A stretch of DNA of 64,000 nt from Desulfosarcina ovata subsp. ovata (GTDB lineage: Bacteria > Desulfobacterota > Desulfobacteria > Desulfobacterales > Desulfosarcinaceae): contig NZ_AP021879.1 in NCBI RefSeq assembly GCF_009689005.1, positions 1,612,001 to 1,676,000 of the forward strand, in the 5' to 3' direction. Below the pieces are notes generated by a model. That model was not told the DNA's origin. It worked only from the letters and a program-made list of their open reading frames with translations, and did not search any database. The number at the start of each line of letters is the position of its first letter. Positions within the stretch are counted from its first letter, which is position 1. This document shows, piece by piece, positions 9,149 to 18,127 of the stretch. A program made the translations under genes and the position numbers.

Positions 9149-9931
9149 ATGGATCTCGCAACCATCATCGGCCTGGTCAGCGGCAGTGTACTGATCCTGG
9201 TTTCAATTCTCATCGGTGGCAGTGCACTGATCTTCCTGAATATTCCCGGTCTTCTGATCGTCGTTGGCGGAACCATCGCAGCCACGTTTATCAAGTTTAC
9301 CATGGCTGATGTGATCGGTTCCATCAGCGTTGCCATGAAGGCATTTCTGGTCAAAATGGAGGCGCCGGAAAACATCATCAGCGAGATGGTTGAGTTTACC
9401 CGTATCGCCAAAAAGGAAGGCCTGATCGCACTGGAAAAGGAAACCCCTTCAGATCCGTTTTCCACCAAGGCACTCAGATATCTCTCCGATGGTTACGATG
9501 AGGGCTTGATTGCCGATATGCTCAACAAGGACATTCGGCTGATGAGTCAGCGTCATACCACCGGTCAGAATGTTTTCAAAGGGGCGGGTGACACGGCACC
9601 GGCTTTCGGCATGGTGGGGACCCTGATCGGACTGGTGCAGATGCTGGCGTCCATGTCTGACCCGGCCAGCATCGGTCCTTCCATGGCCGTCGCATTGCTG
9701 ACCACCCTTTACGGCGCCGTGATCGCCAACCTGATCGCCCTGCCCATCGCCGACAAACTGGCCCTTCGCAGCGAGCAGGAACGGCTTAACAAAAGCATTA
9801 TTATGGAAGCGGCCATTGCCATCAATCGGGGTGTCTCTCCCATGGTGCTGGAAGAATCCCTCAAAATCTTCCTTTCCCCCAAAGAACGCGAGAAATCGGT
9901 TACCAACAGCGATAAAGCCGAGGCCGAGTAG
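9149..9931 (+). CDS. motA: Flagellar motor stator protein MotA (PomA-like)
   Basis: A 260-residue inner-membrane protein with four predicted membrane segments: two near the N-terminus (about 5-50), and two in the C-terminal half around 'APAFGMVGTLIGLVQML' and 'LLTTLYGAVIANLI'. These are the conserved MotA/ExbB-type signatures. MotA forms a pentamer around two MotB chains; ion flow turns the rotor through FliG. The cytoplasmic loop between segments 2 and 3 contains the charged residues that contact FliG. The gene begins on the base after the preceding stop and motB follows after ten bases. The sequence resembles both PomA and MotA, so the coupling ion is not settled. Confidence 0.95.
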   Translation: MDLATIIGLVSGSVLILVSILIGGSALIFLNIPGLLIVVGGTIAATFIKFTMADVIGSISVAMKAFLVKMEAPENIISEMVEFTRIAKKEGLIALEKETPSDPFSTKALRYLSDGYDEGLIADMLNKDIRLMSQRHTTGQNVFKGAGDTAPAFGMVGTLIGLVQMLASMSDPASIGPSMAVALLTTLYGAVIANLIALPIADKLALRSEQERLNKSIIMEAAIAINRGVSPMVLEESLKIFLSPKEREKSVTNSDKAEAE

Positions 9932-9941
9932 CAGGTGAAAA

Positions 9942-10712
9942 ATGAGTAATGACATCCTGGAATGCCCCCCATGTGAAGTCGGTGCCCCCCGCTGGATGAC
10001 CACATTCGGGGACCTGATGAGTCTGCTGCTCTGCTTTTTCGTGTTGCTGCTCTCTTTCTCCGAGATGGATCGGCAGAAGTATAAGGTGGTTGCCGGATCC
10101 ATGGAAAAAGCCTTTGGTATGCAGCGCAAGGAAAATGTCTCCGAATCGCCGCGTACCGGGCTTAAAATGATTGCCAGGGATTTCGATCAGGACGCAGTCG
10201 CCACGCGGGTCAAGGAGTTTATTGGCCGTGAGCTGGAAGAGAACTTCAGTGAACTCTACAGCAAAATCGGAGAGGAGATCGAGATTGAAGCCGGTAAGGA
10301 TCAGGTGACCATCCGTCTGATGGGAGAGAGCACCTTTGACTCGGGCAAAGCCGAGATCAAGCCCGAACTTGAGCCGCTGATCCTGAGGATCGGTCAGATC
10401 CTGGCCAAAGAGACCAGCGGTGATATCATTATTTCCGGCCACACCGACAACGTACCGGTCAGGGGCGGTCCGTTCCAAACCAACTTGAAACTCTCCATTG
10501 CCAGGGCCGCCACCGTTGCCCAGTTCCTGCTTGATAAAACCGCCATTGATCCCAAACGCCTGTCCACCATGGGGTTTGGCGAATACCGCCCGATTGCCGA
10601 CAATCTCACCGAAACCGGACGCCGACAGAACCGGCGCGTGGAGATCATCGTCGGTACCATACCGAAGCGGGATAAGATGGAAAACGCCATGCTGCCTGCG
10701 AAAGACGCGTAA
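9942..10712 (+). CDS. motB: Flagellar motor stator protein MotB
   Basis: A 256-residue protein with one N-terminal membrane segment (about 22-42) carrying the ion-binding Asp D24 in 'FGDLMSLLLCFFVLLLSFS', a linker, and a C-terminal OmpA-like peptidoglycan-binding domain (about 120-240) with 'ISGHTDNVPVRGG' and 'RRQNRRVEI'. It anchors the stator to the cell wall and conducts the driving ion. Its place directly after motA is standard. The gene ends 41 bases before a strong hairpin shared with the convergent flgL. Confidence 0.95.
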   Translation: MSNDILECPPCEVGAPRWMTTFGDLMSLLLCFFVLLLSFSEMDRQKYKVVAGSMEKAFGMQRKENVSESPRTGLKMIARDFDQDAVATRVKEFIGRELEENFSELYSKIGEEIEIEAGKDQVTIRLMGESTFDSGKAEIKPELEPLILRIGQILAKETSGDIIISGHTDNVPVRGGPFQTNLKLSIARAATVAQFLLDKTAIDPKRLSTMGFGEYRPIADNLTETGRRQNRRVEIIVGTIPKRDKMENAMLPAKDA

Positions 10713-10753
10713 CGCTGGTTTTTCCCTCACTCCGATAAAGCAACGGTTGATAA

Positions 10754-10810
10754 AAAAGCAAGGGCCGTAGCGAGATGGATAATGCCCATCTCGCTACGGC
10801 CCTTGCTTTT
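10754..10810. terminator. Strong bidirectional terminator between motB and flgL
   Basis: A perfect 25-bp inverted repeat with a seven-base loop: the left arm begins AAAAGCAAGGGCC and the right arm ends GGCCCTTGCTTTT. The A/T ends give a T run on either strand, as expected between two convergent operons. Confidence 0.9.
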
Positions 10811-10827
10811 ATTTTGCGGCGCCGAAA

Positions 10828-11715
10828 TCAGAGGAAATCAAGCAGTGTCGGCTGGAGCACCTCGGAAGCGACCTGCAGCAGCAGTTCATAGGACGTCTGC
10901 TGCAGTTGCAAATCGACGGCGGCCTCGGTAACATCCGCATCTTCGACATCCGAGCGCATGGTCTCCACGGCATTGCTCAAAGTGGTCCAGCGTTCTTCGG
11001 TGTCCTCCAAGCGTGAATACGCCGCAGCAAACTTGGAGCGTTCCATTTCCAGATTCTCATCAATGTCGGCAAGCAGCGCGACAGTATCACTGATCCCTGT
11101 TTCGTCGCCTGAGAGCAGGGCCGCTTCCAGATCGTCTAGGACATCAAAAACCGTGTCCCCACTGCCGCTGACCGTTTCGGTAAACATTTCACTGCCATCG
11201 GCATCCAATGTAATCTGGATCCCCTCCCCCACCATGACACTGTGGGAACCATCGTCGCCGTTATATTGATAGTCTCCTGAAATTTCGTCGTATTCAAATG
11301 GTTCCGTATTGGTGCTGTCACCGGAAAAAATATAGCTGCCGTTGTACCGGGAGTTGGCCAGGCTCAGAATTTGATCCCGGATATTGGCAACCTCCTCGGC
11401 CAGGGCCTCCCCATTTTCCGTATCGGCATTGGAGGCGATATCCTTGGCGTCGTTGACCAGACCGTTGATTTGGCCAAGGATGGTTTCCGTATATTCCACA
11501 CGGGTCTTGGCGTCGGTAATGTTTTGCTGGTATTGATCGATGGTGGAAAGCGTTGTCCGGTAGTCCAAGACCTTGCCGACCCCCTCGGGATCATCGGAAA
11601 GGCTGTTGATTTTTTTTCCTGTGGCAATCTCGATCTGGGTTTTTGACAGCTGGGCACTTTGTTTGGCCAAGTTGGCCTTAATATTCTCGGCCATTATTTT
11701 TGCACTGATTCGCAT
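10828..11715 (-). CDS. flgL: Flagellar hook-filament junction protein FlgL (HAP3)
   Basis: A 295-residue flagellin-like protein that joins the hook cap zone to the filament. The N-terminal helix region has 'GKKINSLSDDPEGVGKVL', the flagellin/HAP3 signature, and the C-terminal helix ends in 'LLLQVASEVLQPTLLDFL'. The ATG at 11715 was chosen because AGGAG lies six bases before it; the frame is open 19 codons further upstream. It is the last gene of the flgF-to-flgL run and follows flgK by 22 bases. Shorter than enterobacterial FlgL (317), mainly in the middle domain. Confidence 0.95.
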   Translation of the reverse strand: MRISAKIMAENIKANLAKQSAQLSKTQIEIATGKKINSLSDDPEGVGKVLDYRTTLSTIDQYQQNITDAKTRVEYTETILGQINGLVNDAKDIASNADTENGEALAEEVANIRDQILSLANSRYNGSYIFSGDSTNTEPFEYDEISGDYQYNGDDGSHSVMVGEGIQITLDADGSEMFTETVSGSGDTVFDVLDDLEAALLSGDETGISDTVALLADIDENLEMERSKFAAAYSRLEDTEERWTTLSNAVETMRSDVEDADVTEAAVDLQLQQTSYELLLQVASEVLQPTLLDFL

Positions 11716-11737
11716 CGGCTGCTCCTCGTCCTTTCCG

Positions 11738-13144
11738 TTAGACCATGTCGATGAGGGTTTGAAGCATTTCATCCACGGCAGTCACCAATTTGGCGGCAGC
11801 GTTGTAAGCGCTCTGAAATTGTATCAAATCAACCATTTCCTCGTCCAGGGAAACTCCCGACACTTCTTCGCGGTAGGTGGAAAGCTGCAGGGAAACGGTT
11901 GTTTGATGTTCGCTGTTGACCTCGGCCTGGGAAACATCGCTGCCCACCTCGCTGGCCAGGGCGTTGTAGAAATCATCAATGGTACTTGTCCCTCCACTCA
12001 TCAACAAACTGTTCTGCAGTTCGGCGATGGCGATGGCGTTCTCACTACCACCGGGAATCGATTCCGTGGTATCGGCTGCCGCTATCAAATTCGGGTTATC
12101 TTCAATATCCGTGTTAATGGCAATGTCGGATGCATCGGTACCGGTGAAGAAATTGGTGCCCGAAGCCGTACCTGTTGTCCCGTCAAGGTTCGTTCCTGCC
12201 GCGTGGAGCGTATTAACGGCATCGATAATGGTTGCCGCCAGATCATCGAGCTGATCGAGGTACCCGGAAATGGTCTCATCGCGCGCCTCGATCCAGCCTT
12301 TCAATTTACCGGTTCTGATATCGTCGGTGATGTTCTCTTCGGTACCGGTGCTGCTGACCCAATAGACGTCCTGAAAACCGTCGGCATTGGTGTTTGTGGT
12401 CAACTCCCAGGAATTGGCCCGATCCACCAAGGTGTTGCCGTTGGCCGTTGTCACGGTCAGATAACCATCGGCATCTTCGAAGCTGTTGATATCGATCAGC
12501 GCCGAAAGTTCCTGCAATTTCAGATCGCGTTCATCCCTGAAGGTATTGGCGCTGTATCCGCCGGCTTCGACTTCGGCGATCTTCAGGTTCAGATCGGCAA
12601 TCTCACTGCTCAGCGTGTTGATCTCGTCAACGGCGCTGGTGATGCTGAGATCGGTGTCGGACTGGACCTCACTCAAACTGGTTGAAAGACTGTTGAAAAC
12701 TTCGGTCAGGTTTTGAGTATCGGCAATCAGGGTTGCCCGTTCCGTGTATCCGTCGGGACTGTTGGAGAGTTCCTGCCAGGAGTTCCAGAACTCGGAAAGG
12801 GCGTCGTTGAGCCCGTAACCGGAGGTCTCATCAAACATCAATTCGACTTTTTCCAGGGTCTCCAATTCGGCATCCCAGCGTCCCAGTTCCGACTCCGATT
12901 CAGCGATCTGAGCATTGATAAATTGATCGTAAATCCGCTGAACATACTGCTGGGCCTGAACCCCGGTACTTAAAATGCCGTCCTCATAGTACACCGGCTC
13001 GTTTTGCTCCAGATTCACGCGTTGCCGTGAATAGCCCTCGGTATTGACATTGGCGATATTGTTGGCCGTCACATCCAGGGCTTTTTGCTGGGTGATCAAT
13101 GCTGTGGTGGCAACGTTGAACATTCCGTAAATAATATTGGCCAT
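11738..13144 (-). CDS. flgK: Flagellar hook-associated protein FlgK (HAP1)
   Basis: A 468-residue rod/hook-type protein. The N-terminus has the flagellar rod motif 'DVTANNIANVNTEGYSRQRV', and the C-terminus has 'GVSLDEEMVDLIQFQSAYNAAAKLV', as in FlgK and FlgE families. FlgK is the first junction protein at the hook tip and is exported by the flagellar type III system with FlgN as chaperone, whose gene lies just upstream. The ATG at 13144 follows GGGAGA; the frame is open for 87 more codons upstream, but these overlap flgN and lack family sequence. Confidence 0.96.
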   Translation of the reverse strand: MANIIYGMFNVATTALITQQKALDVTANNIANVNTEGYSRQRVNLEQNEPVYYEDGILSTGVQAQQYVQRIYDQFINAQIAESESELGRWDAELETLEKVELMFDETSGYGLNDALSEFWNSWQELSNSPDGYTERATLIADTQNLTEVFNSLSTSLSEVQSDTDLSITSAVDEINTLSSEIADLNLKIAEVEAGGYSANTFRDERDLKLQELSALIDINSFEDADGYLTVTTANGNTLVDRANSWELTTNTNADGFQDVYWVSSTGTEENITDDIRTGKLKGWIEARDETISGYLDQLDDLAATIIDAVNTLHAAGTNLDGTTGTASGTNFFTGTDASDIAINTDIEDNPNLIAAADTTESIPGGSENAIAIAELQNSLLMSGGTSTIDDFYNALASEVGSDVSQAEVNSEHQTTVSLQLSTYREEVSGVSLDEEMVDLIQFQSAYNAAAKLVTAVDEMLQTLIDMV

Positions 13145-13190
13145 GACTGCTTTCTCCCTTGGCGGTTGGGTTAGCCCGATGCATTCTGCA

Positions 13191-13709
13191 TCAAATATTT
13201 CCGCAAAAAACCTTTCCGCGGTTGCTCCCGTATCCCGATACCCGTGATCCAGTCCCCGGTTTGGTATAGACGGCGTGCCCGTAAATAAGATCGTTAAGCA
13301 TTTTAAGGGCACCCTGGGTGAGATCCAGGTAGTAGGAAAAAAGTGTTGCATTGGCACTGTTTTCCCGCCGGACCTGCTTGATAAGTCGTTTAAGCGCTTG
13401 GGCACGGTCTGCTAAACGCTTGGCCGACGTCGGTTCCAGATAACCGGCCAGCCGGCTGGCGGTCAATGGTCGTTCCTCATCCTCGATGCCGTATTCCCGG
13501 GACAGGTCTTCAACCAACTTCAGGCGTCGCCCCTCCATCCGTTTCAGGGTATCGACAAGGCTCTGCTTCTTCTGCCCGATTTTTAGCAAATGGTCCTGCC
13601 GGGGAAGGGAAGCGGCATTTTTTTCCTCTACCAAAAGGGCTTGCATGTTTTCATAGCACGTCTTCTCTTCGTCCATTACGTCAAGCAGCTGATCAAGCTT
13701 TTGGCTCAT
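13191..13709 (-). CDS. flgN: FlgN-type flagellar export chaperone
   Basis: A 172-residue, mostly helical protein. Length, the charged coiled-coil N-terminal half and the segment 'NATLFSYYLDLTQGALKML' fit the FlgN family, which protects FlgK and FlgL before export. It overlaps the end of flgM by four bases (ATGA) and is followed by its expected clients flgK and flgL. GGAGGGGAA stands just before the ATG. Sequence conservation in this family is low, so context carries part of the call. Confidence 0.85.
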   Translation of the reverse strand: MSQKLDQLLDVMDEEKTCYENMQALLVEEKNAASLPRQDHLLKIGQKKQSLVDTLKRMEGRRLKLVEDLSREYGIEDEERPLTASRLAGYLEPTSAKRLADRAQALKRLIKQVRRENSANATLFSYYLDLTQGALKMLNDLIYGHAVYTKPGTGSRVSGYGSNRGKVFCGNI

Positions 13710-13990
13710 TTCCCCTCCGTTTTGTGCGTCGATGATTCATCACTTTTTCCATCGATGCCGATCTGTTTTAAAATCTCGTTATTTTCTTCCGTTTCGCATA
13801 ACAGGCTCGATGCGATCCGGTCACCTTCCACCCGATACTTGCCGGAGGCCAGGCGCCGTCTGATTGCAGCCACCTTATCTTCTCGTATTTCCGGCATGTC
13901 CTTAATGCTCCGAACACCGTCATCGGCCGCGCTGAAGTCTTTGGAAAAGGCAACCTTATCTTTGGATTCGTCTCCAGTTTCTTTATCCAT
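13706..13990 (-). CDS. flgM: Anti-sigma-28 factor FlgM
   Basis: A 94-residue protein. The core 'KVAAIRRRLASGKYRVEGDRIASSLL' region (cut here to its key parts: the RRxLASGxYxV turn and the following helix) is the FlgM signature that binds FliA. FlgM holds FliA inactive until the hook is finished, and is then exported. The N-terminal part is acidic and disordered-looking, as usual. The gene lies between flgJ and flgN; no separate sigma-28 promoter was seen in the 20-base gap before it, so it seems to depend on the sigma-54-driven flgF transcript. Confidence 0.88.
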   Translation of the reverse strand: MDKETGDESKDKVAFSKDFSAADDGVRSIKDMPEIREDKVAAIRRRLASGKYRVEGDRIASSLLCETEENNEILKQIGIDGKSDESSTHKTEGK

Positions 13991-14010
13991 TCATCGGCTT
14001 TTTATATGGG

Positions 14011-14400
14011 TCACTTTAACTTTACCGATGCATTCCGGTCTGTCGTTGTCTCTCCGGAAACACCGTCAATCGTACCCAACTGGTCGACGATCATTCTCGA
14101 GAGTCCGATCCCCCCCTGTTGCGCCATGACGTCGGCATACTGTTCGTCAAGCATGGAAGTGAAAATCTCTTCGGCCATGGATTCCTGGAAAAGCCCGGAA
14201 TCCGGAACCGTCGCCCGCATCTCACGGATCATCATATTGAGCAACAGCGATTCGAACTGCTGACTGGCGTTCTCGAGTTCGGTCTCTGTTTGGTCTTGGC
14301 CCAAGGCCCTTGAGCTGGCTTCCGAAATGTTTCGGTCCGTACTGGCCGCCTGCAGTTGGAATGTAGCGGGCGGCACCGTCATCGCATTTGCTTCTGACAT
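14011..14400 (-). CDS. flgJ: FlgJ rod-binding protein, single-domain form
   Basis: A 129-residue protein matching only the N-terminal rod-cap domain of FlgJ: 'QQFESLLLNMMIREMRAT' and 'DEQYADVMAQQGGIGLSRMI'. The C-terminal muramidase domain found in enterobacterial FlgJ is absent, as in many non-gamma lineages, so a separate peptidoglycan hydrolase is needed for rod passage; the MltF protein at 2.3-3.7 kb is one possible but unproven candidate. The start overlaps the flgI stop by one base and has GGAGGTGA upstream. Confidence 0.92.
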   Translation of the reverse strand: MSEANAMTVPPATFQLQAASTDRNISEASSRALGQDQTETELENASQQFESLLLNMMIREMRATVPDSGLFQESMAEEIFTSMLDEQYADVMAQQGGIGLSRMIVDQLGTIDGVSGETTTDRNASVKLK

Positions 14401-15509
14401 TAAATCACCTCCAAATCGGCCTGCAGGGCTCCGGCTGCCTTGATGGCCTGAAAAATGGCAATCAGGTCCCTGGGCGTTACCCCCAGGGCATTGAGCGCAT
14501 TGACCACCTGGCCGATATTCACCCCCTTGGGAACCACGACCAGCTGGTTTCCGGCTTCCTGAACAACGACGTCGGTGTCGGGCGTAACCACCGTCTGCCC
14601 ATCGGAAAGGGGTAACGGCTGAGACGTATCCATGTTCTCTTTGACAATGATGCTCAAATTGCCATGGGCGATGGCAATGGTGGAAATCCGCACCTGTTCG
14701 CCCATGACCACTGTTCCGGTTCGTTCATTGATGACCACCTTGGCATCGGCGTCCGGAGCCACCTCCAGATTGCCTAGGGATGCCAGTAATGGAACGGTAT
14801 TTCCCAGGTATTTTGGGGGTACACGGATTTCGATGGTCCCGGGATCCTTGGCCCGGGCGTAAATCGCACCCAATTGGGCGTTGACCGAATCGACAACCCG
14901 AGTTGCCGTCGTAAAATCGGGATGGTGCAGGCTGAACAGAACGGTGCCTTGATTGCCGAAGGCATTGGGCACCTCCCGTTCGATGGTCGCCCCGGAAAGT
15001 ACTCTTCCGACAGTGGGAAAATTTTTCACTGTCGAAGCCGCCGCCCCGCCCGCGGAAAAGCCGCCGATATTGATCGGGCCCTGGGCGACCGCATAAATTT
15101 TTCCGTCTATTCCCTTGAGCGGTGTCAACATCAGTGTTCCGCCTTGCAGGCTGCTGGCATCACCGATAGAGCTGACCAGAACATCAATGCTGTTTCCCCG
15201 TTTGGCAAAGGGGGGCAGATTGGCAGTTACCATTACCGCGGCAACATTTTTGACCTTTATGTCATCCTGGGCAATGGTCACCCCCATCTTCTCCAGCATG
15301 GATGCCATGGATTGTACCGTAAAAATTGCCTTTTTGCCGTCGCCGGAGCCGTTGAGCCCCACGGCCAGCCCATAGCCCACCAACTGATTGCTCCTTACCC
15401 CGTTGATCTCGGAAATATCCTTGAGCCGAACGGCTCCGGCAGAACCACGCCATCCCAGGGCCAAGCCGGCAAGCAAAACAAAGATCAGATAATAGCGAAT
15501 AGATTTCAT
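14400..15509 (-). CDS. flgI: Flagellar P-ring protein FlgI
   Basis: A 369-residue periplasmic protein with an N-terminal signal peptide (about residues 1-24: 'YYLIFVLLAGLALGW' then cleavage before 'AVRLKDI'). FlgI forms the P ring around the rod in the peptidoglycan layer. Family sequence runs throughout, including 'NQLVGYGLAVGLNGSGDG' and the C-terminal 'LNALGVTPRDLIAIFQAIKAAGAL'. The ATG at 15509 follows GAGAGG; an ATG at 15533 would overlap flgH and put extra residues ahead of the signal peptide. Confidence 0.97.
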   Translation of the reverse strand: MKSIRYYLIFVLLAGLALGWRGSAGAVRLKDISEINGVRSNQLVGYGLAVGLNGSGDGKKAIFTVQSMASMLEKMGVTIAQDDIKVKNVAAVMVTANLPPFAKRGNSIDVLVSSIGDASSLQGGTLMLTPLKGIDGKIYAVAQGPINIGGFSAGGAAASTVKNFPTVGRVLSGATIEREVPNAFGNQGTVLFSLHHPDFTTATRVVDSVNAQLGAIYARAKDPGTIEIRVPPKYLGNTVPLLASLGNLEVAPDADAKVVINERTGTVVMGEQVRISTIAIAHGNLSIIVKENMDTSQPLPLSDGQTVVTPDTDVVVQEAGNQLVVVPKGVNIGQVVNALNALGVTPRDLIAIFQAIKAAGALQADLEVI

Positions 15510-15520
15510 GATCCTCTCAT

Positions 15521-16273
15521 TTAAAATGGCCAAACGGTCATCAGGATATTGCTCATCCAGCCGGTCCGCTGACGATCGTTGACAACGCCGCTACCGCTAT
15601 AAGAAATCCGGGCATCGGCGATATAGGTGGAAAGAACTTGATTGTCGGCGGTGATATCACGAGGTCGCACCACGCCACTGAGCTGGATGACCTGGTTCTC
15701 GTTATTGACCAGCACCTCCCGAGATCCGGTCAGCACCAGGTTCCCGTTAGGCAGCACCTGGGTCACCAGCGCCGTGATATATGCCTCCAAATCGCCACTG
15801 CGCTTGGTCGTTCCGGAACCCCCGAATTCACTGGTCAGTCCACCTGCCACCTTTGAAAAAGGGTTGAAAAACGGATTGTCGGAAGAATATTTTTTCTCGG
15901 CGTTGAAAAACGCATCCACACTGGCGCTCATGGAGGAGGTCCGATCGGTGTCTGTGCTGGCCTCATTTGTCGCCTCGGAAGATTCAACGATCTTGATCGT
16001 AACGATATCTCCCACTGCGCGGGCCTTCTGGTCGCTGAACATGCTGATTAATGGTGCATTTTCCTGCCACAGGGAACCGTCTGCCTGGCTCGGCGCTTCT
16101 TGGGTATTCGGCGGCTGGACGGTCTGGGCTGCAGGGTCGTAAGCAAACGGTCTGGACTGTACCGGCCTTCCGGTAACTCCTCCGGCACAACCGACCAGGC
16201 CACCGCCCACAAGCAAGACAATCAAAAATAGCCGGCAACGGCCAAGGCTTTTGGTATTCATCAAATGAATCAT
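15521..16273 (-). CDS. flgH: Flagellar L-ring lipoprotein FlgH
   Basis: A 250-residue lipoprotein. The signal ends in the lipobox LVGC near residue 29. The mature part carries FlgH features: 'DQKARAVGDIVTIKIVESSEATNEAST', an Asn-Pro-Phe loop, 'GNLVLTGSREVLVNNENQ' and the terminal 'GWMSNILMTVWPF'. FlgH forms the L ring in the outer membrane, so the cell has an outer membrane with a four-ring basal body. AGAGGTG precedes the ATG. It lies 11 bases ahead of flgI and 11 bases after flgA. Confidence 0.97.
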   Translation of the reverse strand: MIHLMNTKSLGRCRLFLIVLLVGGGLVGCAGGVTGRPVQSRPFAYDPAAQTVQPPNTQEAPSQADGSLWQENAPLISMFSDQKARAVGDIVTIKIVESSEATNEASTDTDRTSSMSASVDAFFNAEKKYSSDNPFFNPFSKVAGGLTSEFGGSGTTKRSGDLEAYITALVTQVLPNGNLVLTGSREVLVNNENQVIQLSGVVRPRDITADNQVLSTYIADARISYSGSGVVNDRQRTGWMSNILMTVWPF

Positions 16274-16284
16274 CGTGCACCTCT

Positions 16285-17292
16285 TTAAAAATCCACTTCC
16301 ACCACGCCCGGGCCGGTGACCCGGGCTGTTATCACACGATTGGAGTCCGTATTCATGACACGCACCATATCGTCCATACCGCCCTGCTGTTTGACCTTGC
16401 CCGTGGCGGTAATGGTCATATTTGCCGATCGGGCAATAATCTTCACGATATCACCCCGTCTGACCAACGCCGGGGTATCTATCATGTCGGCCTCCAGCAC
16501 GGTATTGGGATAAATCATGCGTGTTGTCCGATTGCCGAGCGCATCTTCGATACGCCGGACCGTATCCGCCGGAAGGTCTTTCAGGTCGCGTCGTTCAAGT
16601 GCCAGGTCCTCCAAATTGACCGTTTGACGCTTACCCAATGGCCGGACCACCGTCACCACGTCAGTCATCACCGAAATGCTGGTGTCGACCCAGATCCGAC
16701 GCAACGGTTCACCGTCAACAAAAAGGTGCAAGGCCAGGATGGTGCGCCCCAGGTAATCTTCATTGCGGTTGGAAACAATCCTGTAGGTCAACTTTCCCGT
16801 GGGCAGGGAGAGTGAATCGTTCAAATGGATCTCACCAATGGTGACATCTTCATTTTTCCATGACATCCGGCTGCGGATAGCCATTTCCACGGCTTTTTTG
16901 ATGCGTTCGGCGGGCAACTCCGCTGCCACCCGCGTAACCCGTACATCCGTTGCCCCATGAAAGCTCATCCGGTCCGTATCGATACCGGCCTGCCTCAACC
17001 GAATGCGGATATAGTCTGTCCCCACGAATCGGGTCTGTCCCGGCAAAGGCGCATTGGCCACAACAATCTGCCCCACGGACTGTGCCTTTTCAAAGGATGC
17101 CCCGCTCACTACAGCAATGTCGGACAGGTGAACGGCATCCTGATCCACGTTCGCTTCACGTTTCATCTCGATGCTGACCGCGGCACCTGTGCCGGCAGAC
17201 ATGAGGAGGATCATCAGGCCCAGGAAAAGCGGCAACGTCCACTGTTTGCGTGAACGGTTCTGTCCTTTGAAGCAGAAGATCATGTCAATCAT
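16285..17292 (-). CDS. flgA: Flagellar P-ring assembly chaperone FlgA
   Basis: A 335-residue periplasmic protein, longer than E. coli FlgA (219) as is common outside the enterics. A signal peptide lies at about 17-38. The C-terminal SAF domain (about 205-330) has 'VTVVRPLGKRQTVNLEDL', 'NTVLEADMIDTPALVRRGDIV' and the end 'ITARVTGPGVVEV'. FlgA assists P-ring polymerisation by FlgI, encoded two genes downstream. The first ATG follows AAAAGG. It starts six bases after flgG. Confidence 0.92.
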   Translation of the reverse strand: MIDMIFCFKGQNRSRKQWTLPLFLGLMILLMSAGTGAAVSIEMKREANVDQDAVHLSDIAVVSGASFEKAQSVGQIVVANAPLPGQTRFVGTDYIRIRLRQAGIDTDRMSFHGATDVRVTRVAAELPAERIKKAVEMAIRSRMSWKNEDVTIGEIHLNDSLSLPTGKLTYRIVSNRNEDYLGRTILALHLFVDGEPLRRIWVDTSISVMTDVVTVVRPLGKRQTVNLEDLALERRDLKDLPADTVRRIEDALGNRTTRMIYPNTVLEADMIDTPALVRRGDIVKIIARSANMTITATGKVKQQGGMDDMVRVMNTDSNRVITARVTGPGVVEVDF

Positions 17293-17297
17293 GTCAA

Positions 17298-18086
17298 TTA
17301 CCTTTTCAGGCCCGTGGCGGTCTGAAGCATTTCATCGGACGCCTGGATGGTTTTGCTGTTGGTCTCGTATGCCCGCTGGGCCACGATCATATTGACCATC
17401 TCATCGACCACACTGACGTTGGACATCTCCACATACCCCTGGGCGATGGTGCCGAAACCTTCCTCGCCCGGCGTTCCGGTAGTGGCATCCCCGGAGGATG
17501 ACGTCGGCATGAACAGGTTCCGGCCAATGCTGTTCAATCCGGCCGGGTTGGTAAACTGGGCCAGCTCAATGTTGCCGATCTCCGTTGCCTCGGTTTCATC
17601 GGCAAGCAGGACAGACACCGTCCCGTCGGTACCGATGGAAAGCGATACCGTATCGGTGGGCACGGTCAACTCCGGTTCCATGGGAAAACCGTCAGAAGTA
17701 ACCACGCGACCGTCGCTGTCCAGTTTAAACGATCCGGAACGGGTATAGGCAGTCTCTCCGTTGGGTTGGATCACTTGAAAAAAACCACTACCCTCAATGG
17801 CCATGTCCAATTCGTTTTCCGTGTTCTGGAAGTCACCCTGGGTAAAAATTTTCTGCGTGGCGCAGGGTCTTGTCCCGTGCCCCACCTGGATGCCGGTGGG
17901 GACCTGGGTGTCTGCCGAAGAAGCCACTCCCGGTGAACGCAAGGTTTGGTAAAGCAGGTCCTGAAATTCTGCCCGGCTCTTTTTGTACCCGGAGGTACTG
18001 ACATTGGCCAGGTTGTTGGATATGACATCAATATTGAGTGTCTGGGCCTGCATTCCTGTTGCCGCTGACCATAAACTTCGGATCAT
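17298..18086 (-). CDS. flgG: Flagellar distal rod protein FlgG
   Basis: A 262-residue rod protein of standard FlgG length. The N-terminus '[20 protein letters not shown]' with '[18 protein letters not shown]' and the C-terminus '[22 protein letters not shown]' are diagnostic. FlgG forms the distal rod through the L and P rings. AGGAGG stands five bases before the ATG. It follows flgF by 41 bases. Confidence 0.97.
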   Translation of the reverse strand: MIRSLWSAATGMQAQTLNIDVISNNLANVSTSGYKKSRAEFQDLLYQTLRSPGVASSADTQVPTGIQVGHGTRPCATQKIFTQGDFQNTENELDMAIEGSGFFQVIQPNGETAYTRSGSFKLDSDGRVVTSDGFPMEPELTVPTDTVSLSIGTDGTVSVLLADETEATEIGNIELAQFTNPAGLNSIGRNLFMPTSSSGDATTGTPGEEGFGTIAQGYVEMSNVSVVDEMVNMIVAQRAYETNSKTIQASDEMLQTATGLKR

Positions 18087-18127
18087 AATTCCTCCTGATA
18101 AGGTGTTCGCATGCCGCCTACTTGCGG

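Noticed and set aside
11573..12685. 370-codon + strand frame opposite flgK/flgL
   Set aside because: It lies antisense to two certain flagellar genes and shows no domain; it is explained by their base composition.
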